64,000 nucleotides of DNA from Paracoccaceae bacterium (GCA_003605175.1 QWDA01000002.1:372001-436000), one strand, 5' to 3'. Counted from the first letter of the stretch, positions 24,721-33,886 are shown. Numbers and translations are program-made. Notes: generated from the sequence alone by a model not told the origin.

Positions 24721-25185
24721 ATGACGCGAAAGATCGACTACGGAAATCTGATGCATCAGGCGATGCGCGGCCTCATCCAGAAGGTTCTGGAGGATGTGGC
24801 GGCGCATGGCCTGCCGGGCCAGCATCATTTCTTCATCACCTTCGACACGATGCATCCCGATGTGGAGATCGCCGACTGGCTGTCGGACCGTTATCCCAAC
24901 GAGATGACCGTGGTGATGCAGCACTGGTTCGACAATCTCGAAGTCACCGACGAAGGCTTCTCCGTCACGCTCAATTTCGGCGACACCCCGGAACCGCTCT
25001 ACATCCCGTATGACGCGATCCGCACCTTCGTCGATCCGTCGGTGGAGTTCGGCCTGCGCTTCGAGACCCAAGGGGACGACGGCTCCGAGGATGACGACCC
25101 GTTCGGCGACGAACCGGAGGACGGCGATACGCCCCCGGCGCCGCGCGATGCCGAGATCCTGAGCCTCGACAAGTTCCGCAAATAG
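24721..25185 (+). CDS. sspB: ClpXP adaptor SspB, alphaproteobacterial type
   Basis: 154 aa from ATG 24721. The fold core YGNLMHQAMRGLIQKVLEDVAAHGLPGQHHFFITFDTMHPDVEI and LSDRYPNEMTVVMQHWFDNLEV is characteristic of SspB-alpha, which binds ssrA-tagged proteins and hands them to ClpXP. An acidic linker (about 110-140) leads to a short C-terminal ILSLDKFRK tail, the ClpX-docking peptide. The gene for the tag, ssrA, lies 9 kb upstream in the same window. Confidence 0.92.
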   Translation: MTRKIDYGNLMHQAMRGLIQKVLEDVAAHGLPGQHHFFITFDTMHPDVEIADWLSDRYPNEMTVVMQHWFDNLEVTDEGFSVTLNFGDTPEPLYIPYDAIRTFVDPSVEFGLRFETQGDDGSEDDDPFGDEPEDGDTPPAPRDAEILSLDKFRK

Positions 25186-25286
25186 ACCCGTTCACAAATC
25201 GGTAACCGGCCACGGGATTGCCTCGTTCCCGCCATATTGCGCTGCAACCGTCCGTTCCGGGTGAAATTTCCGGACGAGGTATCGGG

Positions 25287-25877
25287 ATGCTGTTCCGTTC
25301 GATCCGCGGTTCCGCGGCACAGAAGCACGAGGTGGACGGGTTCTATGCACGGGCGAGCATGCCGGTGCGGATCGGGCCGGACCTCGCCGAACGCGCCTTC
25401 GTCAAGCCGCTCGACCGCGATCTGAGGATCTCCTGCCTTGGCCGCGTCGCCGGCTTCGAGGTCGCGCGCGACGAGAACGGCGAACCGGCCGGGCTCACGA
25501 TCACGCTTTCGCTCACCACCGACGCGCCCCGCGCGCTGCAGCACGTGGCGGGCATCCTCGAACGGCTCGACGCGCCCGCGGGATCGCAGATCGGCAACGC
25601 CGAATGCCCCGACCTCCTGTGCTTCGGCAAGAGCCACGGGCTCGGTCTCTACCTCGCGCAGTCCGCGGCCTCCGGCGAGGAGGACAAGCTCGACATCCTC
25701 GAGGCCTGCACCGACGCGCTGGAAGGCGCCGGGCTCTACCAGGGCTCGGCCAGCGTCGGTGACCGCACCGCACTCTATTTCTACGGCGACAGCTTCAACC
25801 GGATGCGCGCCGCGGTGGCCTTCGTGATGTCGACCGACCCGCGCTGCAAGGACGCCTATGCCCGCCGGCTGAACTGA
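25287..25877 (+). CDS. Unknown 196-aa protein
   Basis: I start at ATG 25287 (MLFRSIRG); the upstream frame is open but reads through a promoter-like gap. No signal peptide or membrane helix. I recognise no family; the order of predicted elements, with several beta strands (LGRVAGFEVARDENGEPAGLTITLSLT) and mixed helices, suggests a compact alpha/beta domain. It lies in the same direction before the roadblock gene, with a 272-bp gap that probably contains a separate promoter, so it may or may not belong to the GTPase cluster. Confidence 0.65.
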   Translation: MLFRSIRGSAAQKHEVDGFYARASMPVRIGPDLAERAFVKPLDRDLRISCLGRVAGFEVARDENGEPAGLTITLSLTTDAPRALQHVAGILERLDAPAGSQIGNAECPDLLCFGKSHGLGLYLAQSAASGEEDKLDILEACTDALEGAGLYQGSASVGDRTALYFYGDSFNRMRAAVAFVMSTDPRCKDAYARRLN

Positions 25878-26149
25878 CGCGGTGGCGCGAGAAGTCGAAG
25901 GATTTTCCCGCCCGGAATCGCGCGACCGGTCCATGGGCTCGTCTTCCGCGCGGGATCGGGCGACAGGCCAGCCCCTGAGACCGCGCAAGTCCCTGATGCC
26001 GGAAGCGCAACCGCCAATTGCACGGGTGCAGGCAACGGCAATCGTCCGGTTAACCAAAGCGCAAAAAGATCAAATCTCGATCTAAGTTTAGACAAAATGC
26101 GATGGCCATAGACGGGCGTTGTAACAGCGTACCCGGGAGTACCTCTACC

Positions 26150-26506
26150 ATGTCTACCGATATCTCCGACCTGAAGAACATCGCCGGCTTCATCGGCGCC
26201 TGCCTCGTTGACTCCGACACCGGCCTGATGCTCGCAGCGGAGGGTGGCGGGGCCAAGTTCGACCTTGAAGCCGCCGGCGCCGCGAACACCGAAGTGGTGC
26301 GCGCCAAGAACGCGGCGATGCAGGCGCTCGGCCTCAAGGACCACATCGAGGACATTCTCATCACGCTCGGCACCCAATACCACCTGATCCGTCCGCTGGC
26401 CTCGAACCCGACCGTGTTCATCTACGTCGCGCTCGACCGCAAGGCCGCCAACCTCGGCATGGCCCGCCTCAACGTGAAGAACATCGAAGGCACCCTGAAG
26501 GTCTGA
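26150..26506 (+). CDS. Stand-alone roadblock/LC7-domain protein
   Basis: 118 aa from ATG 26150. The sequence is a single roadblock/LC7 domain: an initial helix, strands around FIGACLVDSDTGLMLAAEGG, a central helix (NTEVVRAKNAAMQALG), then EDILITLGTQYHLIRPLASNPTVFIYVALDRKAANLGMARLNVKNIE. Such proteins dimerise and bind or regulate GTPases (as MglB does for MglA). Here four GTPase genes follow on the same strand, which makes a functional link likely. A strong hairpin after the stop gives it its own transcription unit or higher dosage. The AT-rich leader (26030-26140) is a likely promoter region. Confidence 0.85.
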   Translation: MSTDISDLKNIAGFIGACLVDSDTGLMLAAEGGGAKFDLEAAGAANTEVVRAKNAAMQALGLKDHIEDILITLGTQYHLIRPLASNPTVFIYVALDRKAANLGMARLNVKNIEGTLKV

Positions 26507-26520
26507 CCTTCCCCGACGAC

Positions 26521-26547
26521 GCGCCTCCCCGCCGGCCGGGGAGGCGC
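26521..26547 (+). terminator. 11-bp perfect GC hairpin after the roadblock gene
   Basis: 26521-26531 and 26537-26547 are complementary around a 5-base loop, 15 bp after the stop. No T run follows. It probably separates the abundant roadblock mRNA from the GTPase genes by partial termination or by 3'-end stabilisation. Confidence 0.6.
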
Positions 26548-26628
26548 ACCCCGCCGGAACGACGGCGGGATCTGCCGAAGAAGCGGATCGCGAAACAAAT
26601 CCGCCGAATTTGCCTAAGAGGTTAACTG

Positions 26629-28599
26629 ATGTCCGACGGGCACCCCATTCTAGCAAAGCATCGACAGGGTTTCGACGAACTGAACCGCTTCTGGACCCGG
26701 ATCGAGGATCTGGAATCCTCGGTCGAGGCGTTCGCCGAGGAGGCCCTGAGCTTTGTCGAGGAGCCCGTCGAGCGCGTGCTCGACCGGATCCGCGCCTTCG
26801 AGCCCGCGGTCAGCGTCATCGGCCAGGTCAAGGCCGGCAAGAGCACCCTGCTGAACGCGCTGATCGGCGAGACCTCGCTCTTGCCCTCGGACGTGAACCC
26901 CTGGACCTCTGTCATAACGGCGGTCCACCTGAACAGCCGCCACCGGCCGCCACGCACCCGCGCGGTGTTCCGCTTCTTCGACGCCCATGAATGGGACCGC
27001 CTGGTCTCCACCGGCGGCCGCCTGGGCGAAATGGCCGACCGCGCCGGCTTCGAGGCCGAGGCCGAGGAAGTCCGCAGCCAGGTCACAGAGATGCGCCAGT
27101 CGACCGAGTCCCGCCTCGGCGACAAGTTCCAGTCACTGCTGGGCTCCAGCCACGCCTTCCCCGAGCTCGACCGCGACACGATCGACCGCTACATCTGCTA
27201 CGGCGACCCCGAGGAGCTTGCCGGGGGCGCCGCCGAGGGCGTCTTCGCCGACCTCACCAAGTCGGCCGACCTCTATGTCGATCTCGACGGCTTCCCCCGC
27301 GGGCTTTGCCTGCGCGACACGCCGGGCGTGAACGACACCTTCATGATGCGCGAGCAGATCACGCTCAACGCGATCAGCGACAGCCGGGTCTGCGTCGTTG
27401 TCCTCTCGGCGCATCAGGCGCTCTCGACGATGGATCTTGCGCTCCTCCGCATAATCTGCAGCGTCGAGGCCCGCGAGGTGCTGATCTTCGTGAACCGGAT
27501 CGACGAACTGGCCGACCCGGCCGCCGAGCAGGAGAAGATCGGCGCGGGCATCCGCAAGACGCTCACCCGGCTCGGCTTCGGCGACGGGATCCAGATCCTG
27601 TTCGGCAGCGGACTCTGGGCCAATTGTGCGCTCGACGACCGCTGCGACGCGATGAAGCCGGCGAGCCGCGCCGCGCTCGAAAGCCTCTGCGCCGGCCAGG
27701 ACCTCGCCGCGCCCGAGGCGCTCCGTGCCGCCGCGCTCGAGGCCTCGGGTATCGGCGCGCTCCACCGCGCCATTGCCACCCGCGTGGTCGAGGGACCGGG
27801 CGAGGCCTTTCTCCGCGACGTCCGGAAGGAGGTCGAGCAGATCCTCGCGATGAACGATTCCGTCGTCTCGATCGCGAATGCGACCGCCGGCATCCGCCGC
27901 GACGCCCTGCCCTCCGAAACCGAGTTCTCGATGAAGATCGCCGATGTCCGCGACAAGGCGGTCGGCGCCTTCGAGGGCGCGGCGGCGAGCCTGCGCGATA
28001 ACCTGCACAAACGCCTGATCCGTGCCCAGGACGCCTTCGTCACCTCCGCGCTCGAGGCGCTCGCGGCACATATGAAGGTCGCCGGCGAGATCGGCACCTG
28101 GAACCACGACCCGACAAGCCTGCGGATGACGATGAAGACCTCCTTCACCTCCGCCTGCGCCCGGCTCCGGCGCGAGGGCGAGGCGGCGTTCGAGATCGTG
28201 CTCGACGGGCTCGCCGACATCACCGAACAGGATCTCGGCGTCTACCAGGACACCGCCAGCGTCACCTTCCCCGAACAGCCGCATCACCGTGCGCCGACCG
28301 TGCTCGCCAGGACGATCTCGCTCGATCTCGAGGGACGCTGGTGGCGCCGCTTCTGGCGCTTCGGCGGCAAGATCGACGAGCGCTACCGCGAGCTCGTCAT
28401 CGCCGAGACCACGCCGCTGATCGACGAGTTGCTGACCGGCTATTTCGACCCGGCGGTGGACCGGATCCGCGACGTGATCGTCGATTTCGCTGCCGACCGC
28501 GCCAGATTCGTCCACGCGATCCTCGAATGCGCCGCCGAAGGCGCCAGCGCCGAGCCCAGCACCAAGCCCGCAAGAAAGAACGGAAGGTCGGCCGCATGA
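26629..28599 (+). CDS. Large dynamin-like GTPase 1 of the roadblock cluster
   Basis: 656 aa. The GTPase domain has G1 GQVKAGKS (65-72), G2 within PWTSVIT (Thr 93), G3 DTPG (230-233) and G4 NRID (289-292). Before it lies an N-terminal helical stretch, and after it about 300 residues of predicted helices, as in bacterial dynamin-like proteins. A basic-aromatic patch RWWRRFWRFGGK near residue 573 could touch membrane, and no full membrane helix is seen. It is a paralogue of the 705-aa gene product (shared LLPSDVNPWTSV and GVND). The stop overlaps the next start by ATGA. Confidence 0.85.
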   Translation: MSDGHPILAKHRQGFDELNRFWTRIEDLESSVEAFAEEALSFVEEPVERVLDRIRAFEPAVSVIGQVKAGKSTLLNALIGETSLLPSDVNPWTSVITAVHLNSRHRPPRTRAVFRFFDAHEWDRLVSTGGRLGEMADRAGFEAEAEEVRSQVTEMRQSTESRLGDKFQSLLGSSHAFPELDRDTIDRYICYGDPEELAGGAAEGVFADLTKSADLYVDLDGFPRGLCLRDTPGVNDTFMMREQITLNAISDSRVCVVVLSAHQALSTMDLALLRIICSVEAREVLIFVNRIDELADPAAEQEKIGAGIRKTLTRLGFGDGIQILFGSGLWANCALDDRCDAMKPASRAALESLCAGQDLAAPEALRAAALEASGIGALHRAIATRVVEGPGEAFLRDVRKEVEQILAMNDSVVSIANATAGIRRDALPSETEFSMKIADVRDKAVGAFEGAAASLRDNLHKRLIRAQDAFVTSALEALAAHMKVAGEIGTWNHDPTSLRMTMKTSFTSACARLRREGEAAFEIVLDGLADITEQDLGVYQDTASVTFPEQPHHRAPTVLARTISLDLEGRWWRRFWRFGGKIDERYRELVIAETTPLIDELLTGYFDPAVDRIRDVIVDFAADRARFVHAILECAAEGASAEPSTKPARKNGRSAA

Positions 28600-30077
28600 A
28601 CATCATCAGCCTGAACCCGGCCGCAAGGGCGCCCTGCGCCCGCAAGCCCCGCATCCTGGTCGCGGGCGAATTCAGCGCCGGCAAGACCCGGCTCATCAAC
28701 GGGCTCCTCGGCCGGAACGTGCTGCCCTCGAACGTGGTCTCCACCTCGCTGCCGCCGGTCTGGCTGATCGGCGAGGGCGATGCCGCCTTCCGCGTCGCCC
28801 TCGACGGGACGCGCCACGATCTCGCCTCCATGGACGACGCGCGGCTCGACGGCACCCATTACCTCGTGCTCTCCCTCGACGCGCCGTTCCTCGCGAAGTT
28901 CGACATCATCGACACGCCCGGCAATTCCGACCCGAACATCCCGTCGGAGTACTGGGAGCGGATGATCGACCATGCCGACGCGGTGATCTGGTGCACCAAC
29001 GCCACCCAGGCCTGGCGCCAGAGTGAGAAATCCGCCTGGCGGGAAATGCCCGAGCGGCTCCGCGACAACGCGGTGCTCTTGGTAACCCATTCCGACCGCA
29101 TGCCCGACGAGGACGCCGCTGCCAAGGTGATGCGCCGCGTCCGCCGCGACGTGAAGGAGGATTTCGCCTCGATCATGATGGCCTCGCTGATCGACCCCGA
29201 TCACATTGCCGCCATCGGCGAGCAGCTCGAGGCACTCCTCGCCGGAATCGTACCGGCCTCTGCCGACCACCCCGCGATGACCGAGATCCTCCGCGAGATC
29301 CGCGCGACCTCGGTCGGCCGCATCGCGCCGCGCCGCATCCGCAACCCGCTCCTGCCGCCCGAACCGGAGGCCGCGTCGGCGGACGTTCTGCTCCTCGATC
29401 AGCCGCTCCCCGCCGGGGCGTGTCTCGCGGCGGATCCGGAACCGGACGCGCCGGTCGCGGATGCCCCGGACGTCGCGCTCGAAACGGCGGACGAGACGGA
29501 CGAAGCGGCCGCCGCCGAAGCGGAAGGTCGGAACGCGCCGGACGAGGTTGAACCCGCCGCCGAAGCACCGGAAGACGCAGCCCCCGCCGAGGTGGCCGCG
29601 GACACCCGCGCCGCCGAAGACCTTGAAGACGCGGCGCCGGAAGATGAGGCTCCGGACGCGGCTGCGGTGCCCGTGCTTGAAGACGAAGACGCAACGGTCG
29701 AAGACGAAACGGCAGTGGCCCCCGAAGCGGAGCCGGAGGCCCGGGACGCCGCCACCGACACGGAACCCGCCCCGGAAGACAGACAGCCCGAGCACCGGCG
29801 CAAGGACGACGCCTTCGGCCTTGCCGGCCCACACCCGGTGCGCAGCCCCTATCCGGGCTTCGCCCGCGATACCTGGAATCTGATCTGCTACGGCCACGAC
29901 CTGAGCGACACCGACACGCTCTTCGCCTGCATCGAGGCCACGCTGTCCGAGATCGACCGCTCGCTCGCGGCCCACGCCCCGGCGGAACCCGAACTCCGGG
30001 TACAGGACGGCGAAGCCACCGACAGCATCCTGCGGAATGTCGCGAGCGCGATCACCGCATCGCGCGGAGAGGCCTGA
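28596..30077 (+). CDS. Smaller GTPase with acidic linker, partner 1
   Basis: 493 aa, starting in the stop of the preceding gene. GTPase motifs are G1 GEFSAGKT (24-31), G3 DTPG (106-109) and G4 THSD (164-167). Then comes a segment of about 140 residues (roughly 265-405) made almost only of Ala, Glu, Asp and Pro, likely unstructured, and a final conserved-looking block of ~75 residues (RDTWNLICYGHDLSDTDTLF and on). It shares IW-T-A-QAWR--EK with the 390-aa GTPase, so these two are paralogues. Role inferred: regulatory partner of the large GTPases. Confidence 0.8.
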   Translation: MNIISLNPAARAPCARKPRILVAGEFSAGKTRLINGLLGRNVLPSNVVSTSLPPVWLIGEGDAAFRVALDGTRHDLASMDDARLDGTHYLVLSLDAPFLAKFDIIDTPGNSDPNIPSEYWERMIDHADAVIWCTNATQAWRQSEKSAWREMPERLRDNAVLLVTHSDRMPDEDAAAKVMRRVRRDVKEDFASIMMASLIDPDHIAAIGEQLEALLAGIVPASADHPAMTEILREIRATSVGRIAPRRIRNPLLPPEPEAASADVLLLDQPLPAGACLAADPEPDAPVADAPDVALETADETDEAAAAEAEGRNAPDEVEPAAEAPEDAAPAEVAADTRAAEDLEDAAPEDEAPDAAAVPVLEDEDATVEDETAVAPEAEPEARDAATDTEPAPEDRQPEHRRKDDAFGLAGPHPVRSPYPGFARDTWNLICYGHDLSDTDTLFACIEATLSEIDRSLAAHAPAEPELRVQDGEATDSILRNVASAITASRGEA

Positions 30078-30094
30078 GCGGAAGGGAGAGAGCC

Positions 30095-32212
30095 ATGAAG
30101 ATCGCACCGGGCCAGCGCCAGCAACTCGATTTCCTCCGCGAGACGCTCGAGGGCCTCGAGGAGACCGTCGACCGCAAGTCGCGCCAGGGCTTCCGCGACC
30201 TGAAGGCGCGGCTCGACGGTTGGGCCGCCCGTGTCGCGGTGATCGGCCAGGTCAAGGCCGGCAAGTCGACCTTCCTCAACGCCTTCCTCGGCCAGCACGA
30301 TTTCCTGCCCTCGGACGTGAACCCCTGGACCTCGGTGGTCACCAATATCCGCGTCAACATGCCCGAGGATCCGGTCTCGGGCGCGCGGTTCGAATTCTTC
30401 TCCGAAGAGGACTGGGATGAGATCATCGCCGGCACCTCGCGGATCCGCAAGCTGACCGAACAGATGCTGCCCGGCTTCGACACCGAGCTTTTGAAGAAGC
30501 AGAGCGAGGAGATGCGCGACCGCGCGCAGCGGCGGCTCGGCAAGCATTACCCGGCGCTTCTCGGCAGCGAGCACAGCTACGACTTCCTGACCAACGACCT
30601 GCTCAAGCGCTATGTCTGCGCCGGGCCGGGCTCGGATGACGGGCTGGAGCGCGACTCGCTCGGCCGCTACGCCGCCGTGACCAAGGTCGCCAATGCCTTC
30701 ATGCGGCTCCCGGAATTCGCGGTGCCGACAATCATCACCGACACGCCGGGCGTAAACGATCCGTTCCTTGTCCGCGACGAGTTCACCTGCCGCAGCCTCG
30801 ACAAGTCCGACGTGTTCATCGTCGTCCTCTCGGCGCACCAGCCGCTGACCGAGGTCGATATCGCGCTGATCCGGATCCTCGCCAAGCAGGACAACAAGGA
30901 CTGCCTGATCTTCGTGAACCGGATCGACGAGCTCGACGATTACAGCGCCGAGGTGCCGCGCGTGATCGAGGACGTCACCAAACGCCTGACCGCAGCGATC
31001 CCCGACATCGCGTTCAAGATCCTCGCCGGCAGCGCCTTCCTCGCCGATCTCGCGCTGCGCGACGACGCGGATGCCCGGGAGATGCGCGACGCTGCCGACA
31101 ACGCGGAGCTGCACGCCTTCCTTCAGGCCACCCATGGCGAGGTGCCCGACGACCAGATCGACCGGCTCCTCCTCGGCTCGGGGCTCGCGCAGGTCAAGGA
31201 AACGCTTTCCGGCGTGATCGACACCGGCATTGGCTGCAGCCAGCTCGGCCAGCTTCTGGAAGATGTCCGCGCCGAGCTGAACGGCATCCAGTTCGTCACC
31301 AGGCGCGAGCGCGATTCGCTCCAGGTCCAGATCGAGAAGGTCGGCGGCAACCCGGAGGGCGCCATCGCGGAGCTGGAGCGCGAGATCGCCGAGATCCGCG
31401 CGATGCAGGACCAGCTCGAAGGTTTCTCCGAGACCGCCGAGACCGAGATCGACAGCGTGGTGGGCAAGGCCTGGGCCGCGCTCGAGGCCGGCCTGATGCG
31501 GGAGGTCGAGACCTATGTCGCGGGACAGCGCCCGCAATTCGAGGCGGCGCTCACCGGCGGCGAAAGAGGCGGCACGCTCCATGTGGAACTCACGCCCCTG
31601 CAACTACGGCTCGAGACCGCGGTGAAGGCGAGCTTCGCGAGGTCCCGCGAGGGCACCGACGCCGCGCTCTCGACCTGCATCGAGGCCTGCCGCGCCGCGA
31701 TCGGCGCCAGGTTCGACGACCCGACCGGCAGCATCACGCTCGACGAGCTGCCCCATGACGGCTTCTCCTCCACCCTCACCCTCGCCAAGCGGTCGCTGCA
31801 GATGGAGATGATCGCCGATCGCGGCTGGGCCTTCTGGCGCCGCCCCAAGGTGAACGTGGCGAAATCCGTCGACGCGCTCCGCCAGATCGCGGTCGAGGAG
31901 ATGCGCCCCTCGATCGAAAAGCTCCTCGCCGCCTTCAACGAGGCCCAGGTCGAGCGCGCCAGCGCCGGCACCGCGAGGATCCGGGTGATGCTGCGGATGC
32001 TCGAGACCAGCGTCGGCGAGCGCACCCAGCGGCTCCGCCGCGACAAGACCGAGCTCGAGCGCGTTGCCAGCGATCCCCAGGCCCAGCTCCACATGACCCA
32101 GCGGCTGCAGAGCCAGATGGAAGTGCTCGAACGCCGTCTCCTCAACCTCGCCGTGACCGACAGCGCCCTGGCGAAACCCGAGCCCGGCACCGCCCAGGCT
32201 GCTGCGGCCTGA
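30095..32212 (+). CDS. Large dynamin-like GTPase 2 of the roadblock cluster
   Basis: 705 aa. G1 GQVKAGKS (51-58), Thr in NPWTSVVT for G2, G3 DTPG (216-219) and G4 NRID (275-278) are intact. The C-terminal 300 residues are helical, with coiled-coil propensity (GAIAELEREIAEIRAMQDQLEGF). A basic-aromatic patch RGWAFWRRPKVN near 577 matches the similarly placed patch in the 656-aa paralogue. Dynamin-like proteins often work as hetero-pairs made from adjacent genes, and this would be the partner of the 656-aa protein. 17 bp separate it from the preceding gene. Confidence 0.85.
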   Translation: MKIAPGQRQQLDFLRETLEGLEETVDRKSRQGFRDLKARLDGWAARVAVIGQVKAGKSTFLNAFLGQHDFLPSDVNPWTSVVTNIRVNMPEDPVSGARFEFFSEEDWDEIIAGTSRIRKLTEQMLPGFDTELLKKQSEEMRDRAQRRLGKHYPALLGSEHSYDFLTNDLLKRYVCAGPGSDDGLERDSLGRYAAVTKVANAFMRLPEFAVPTIITDTPGVNDPFLVRDEFTCRSLDKSDVFIVVLSAHQPLTEVDIALIRILAKQDNKDCLIFVNRIDELDDYSAEVPRVIEDVTKRLTAAIPDIAFKILAGSAFLADLALRDDADAREMRDAADNAELHAFLQATHGEVPDDQIDRLLLGSGLAQVKETLSGVIDTGIGCSQLGQLLEDVRAELNGIQFVTRRERDSLQVQIEKVGGNPEGAIAELEREIAEIRAMQDQLEGFSETAETEIDSVVGKAWAALEAGLMREVETYVAGQRPQFEAALTGGERGGTLHVELTPLQLRLETAVKASFARSREGTDAALSTCIEACRAAIGARFDDPTGSITLDELPHDGFSSTLTLAKRSLQMEMIADRGWAFWRRPKVNVAKSVDALRQIAVEEMRPSIEKLLAAFNEAQVERASAGTARIRVMLRMLETSVGERTQRLRRDKTELERVASDPQAQLHMTQRLQSQMEVLERRLLNLAVTDSALAKPEPGTAQAAAA

Positions 32213-32223
32213 GGTAGCGCGGG

Positions 32224-33396
32224 ATGCTCAAGCAGAACCCAGAAGCCGTGTACGACACGGGGGAATCCGCCGGGAAACCCTTCCGCGTCGCCATCTGCGG
32301 CGAGGTCCGCTCGGGCAAGTCGACCCTCGTCAACCTGCTCCTGCGCGCCAATGTCCTGCCCGCGAGCCTCGGCGATGACGGCCCCCGCCCGGTGATCACC
32401 GTCGGCCATGGCCCCCGCTGCCCGATGATCGCGGTCTATCCCGACGGCAGCCGCGACAAGCTCGCCGCCGACCCGGACACCCTGGCCTTCGCAGGGGCAG
32501 AACGCATCGAGGTACAGCACGGCACCAAGACCCTCGCCGGGTTCGAGCTTATCGAGATCCCCCTCACCCGCGCCGAGGAGATCTCCGAAGACCAGCGCGC
32601 CCTCCTCCGGGGCGCCGATGTGATGATCTGGGTCACCATCGCCTCGCAGGCCTGGCGGCTCACCGAGAAGACCATCGTGGAGACCCTCGCCGAGGAGCGC
32701 CCCGGCCACGCGCTCATCGCCATCACCCGCGCCGACAAGCTGCGCTCCGACGGCGACCGCCAGCGCATCGCCGACCGGGTGATGAAGGAAACCGCCGGGA
32801 TCTTCTCGGATTGCCTCATGGTCTCGGGCGCCCGAAAGCTGATCAAGGGTGCCAGCAATGCCGAGGGCTGGGAGCAGACCGGCGGCGCCGGACTGCAGGC
32901 GCTCCTGAACGGGTTCCGCGATCCCGCCGCCACGGACCGGGAACCCCGGCCCGAACCCGAAGCCGCCGCGCCCGCGCGCCAACCCGAACCCGCATCGGAT
33001 CCCGCCGCACCGGGGCCCGACCGGGCGCCCGAAGACGCCCCGCTCTCCGGCACGGACACCCTGCGCCAGGTCGCCGCCACGCTCCGCGGCCTCTCCGCCG
33101 CCGGGCTCGCCGACGCTTCGGGCGAGTGCCTCGTCCTCGACGGCGAGGACGCCCATTGCCGCGCCCTGGCGGAGACCTGCCGCGCCTCCTTCGCAACGCT
33201 CGCCGGGTCCTATGGCTTCATGGGCGCCGACGGCGCGCCGGAAGGCGCGGAAATCGCCACCGTCCGGCACCGGCTCCTCTATGCCGCGATCCCGGGCAGC
33301 GACCGGCTGGTGTTCCTCGCCTGCGAAGCGCCCACCAGCATCGGCACCGCCCGGAGCGCGCTGAACCGTCTGCGCGACGCCGCCGCCCGTTTTTGA
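32224..33396 (+). CDS. Degenerate small GTPase fused to a roadblock-like domain, partner 2
   Basis: 390 aa. The P-loop GEVRSGKS (26-33) and G4 TRAD (168-171) are present, but the G3 site DTPG is replaced by IEIPL (about 110-114), so hydrolysis is probably lost or altered. A Pro/Glu/Ala linker (235-275) leads to residues 278-390 whose pattern (LRGLSAAGLADASGECLVL, a middle helix, YAAIPGSDRLVFLACEA, GTARSALNRLRD) resembles a roadblock/LC7 domain. The roadblock assignment is my inference. It ends the cluster. Confidence 0.75.
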   Translation: MLKQNPEAVYDTGESAGKPFRVAICGEVRSGKSTLVNLLLRANVLPASLGDDGPRPVITVGHGPRCPMIAVYPDGSRDKLAADPDTLAFAGAERIEVQHGTKTLAGFELIEIPLTRAEEISEDQRALLRGADVMIWVTIASQAWRLTEKTIVETLAEERPGHALIAITRADKLRSDGDRQRIADRVMKETAGIFSDCLMVSGARKLIKGASNAEGWEQTGGAGLQALLNGFRDPAATDREPRPEPEAAAPARQPEPASDPAAPGPDRAPEDAPLSGTDTLRQVAATLRGLSAAGLADASGECLVLDGEDAHCRALAETCRASFATLAGSYGFMGADGAPEGAEIATVRHRLLYAAIPGSDRLVFLACEAPTSIGTARSALNRLRDAAARF

Positions 33397-33412
33397 ATGG
33401 AAGGCCGCGCCT

Positions 33413-33757
33413 TCAGGCGCGCGCGACGCTGATCCGCTTCGCGACCTTCGGCGCATCGATGGATTTCAGCACGCCCTCGAGGATCCGAAGCCCTTTCGGC
33501 TTCTTCTGCCGGTAGCGGATGATCTTCTTCAGCTCCGGGAAATGCTCCCAGTTCCACGAGGAATAGGAGCCGCCCGCGACCCGCGTCACCGCCCGCATCG
33601 TGAAGCCGAACCTGTCCTCGCAGACCACTTCCACCACCGTGCCGCTCGGCACCGGGCAGCCGCGGCCGTCATGCCTGATCCAGGGACCCCATTCCTCGTT
33701 CACCGCCACGCACCCCCATGTATCCGCCCGCGAGGCAGACGGTTTCACCCGCCCCAT
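33413..33757 (-). CDS. Small conserved-looking protein of unknown function
   Basis: 114 aa from ATG 33757; a GTG at residue 19 (VNEEWG) could also be used. The core EEWGPWIRHDGRGCPVPSGTVVEVVCEDRFG resembles short domains seen in phage-derived proteins, with a positively charged C-terminal half (RYRQKKPKGLRIL). No membrane helix. It converges on the GTPase cluster, 16 bp from its last gene, and is not obviously part of it. Confidence 0.6.
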   Translation of the reverse strand: MGRVKPSASRADTWGCVAVNEEWGPWIRHDGRGCPVPSGTVVEVVCEDRFGFTMRAVTRVAGGSYSSWNWEHFPELKKIIRYRQKKPKGLRILEGVLKSIDAPKVAKRISVARA

Positions 33758-33886
33758 TGTTCCGCCGGCACCCGCGGCCGACAACCGGAAAGATGGCAAA
33801 AGTAAGGCGGGCGATTGGAAACAGTTTCCTTGCCAATCTCCCGGGCCGGTGCTCTCTGGCGCCAGGTCGGAACGGAGGGCGCGAGC

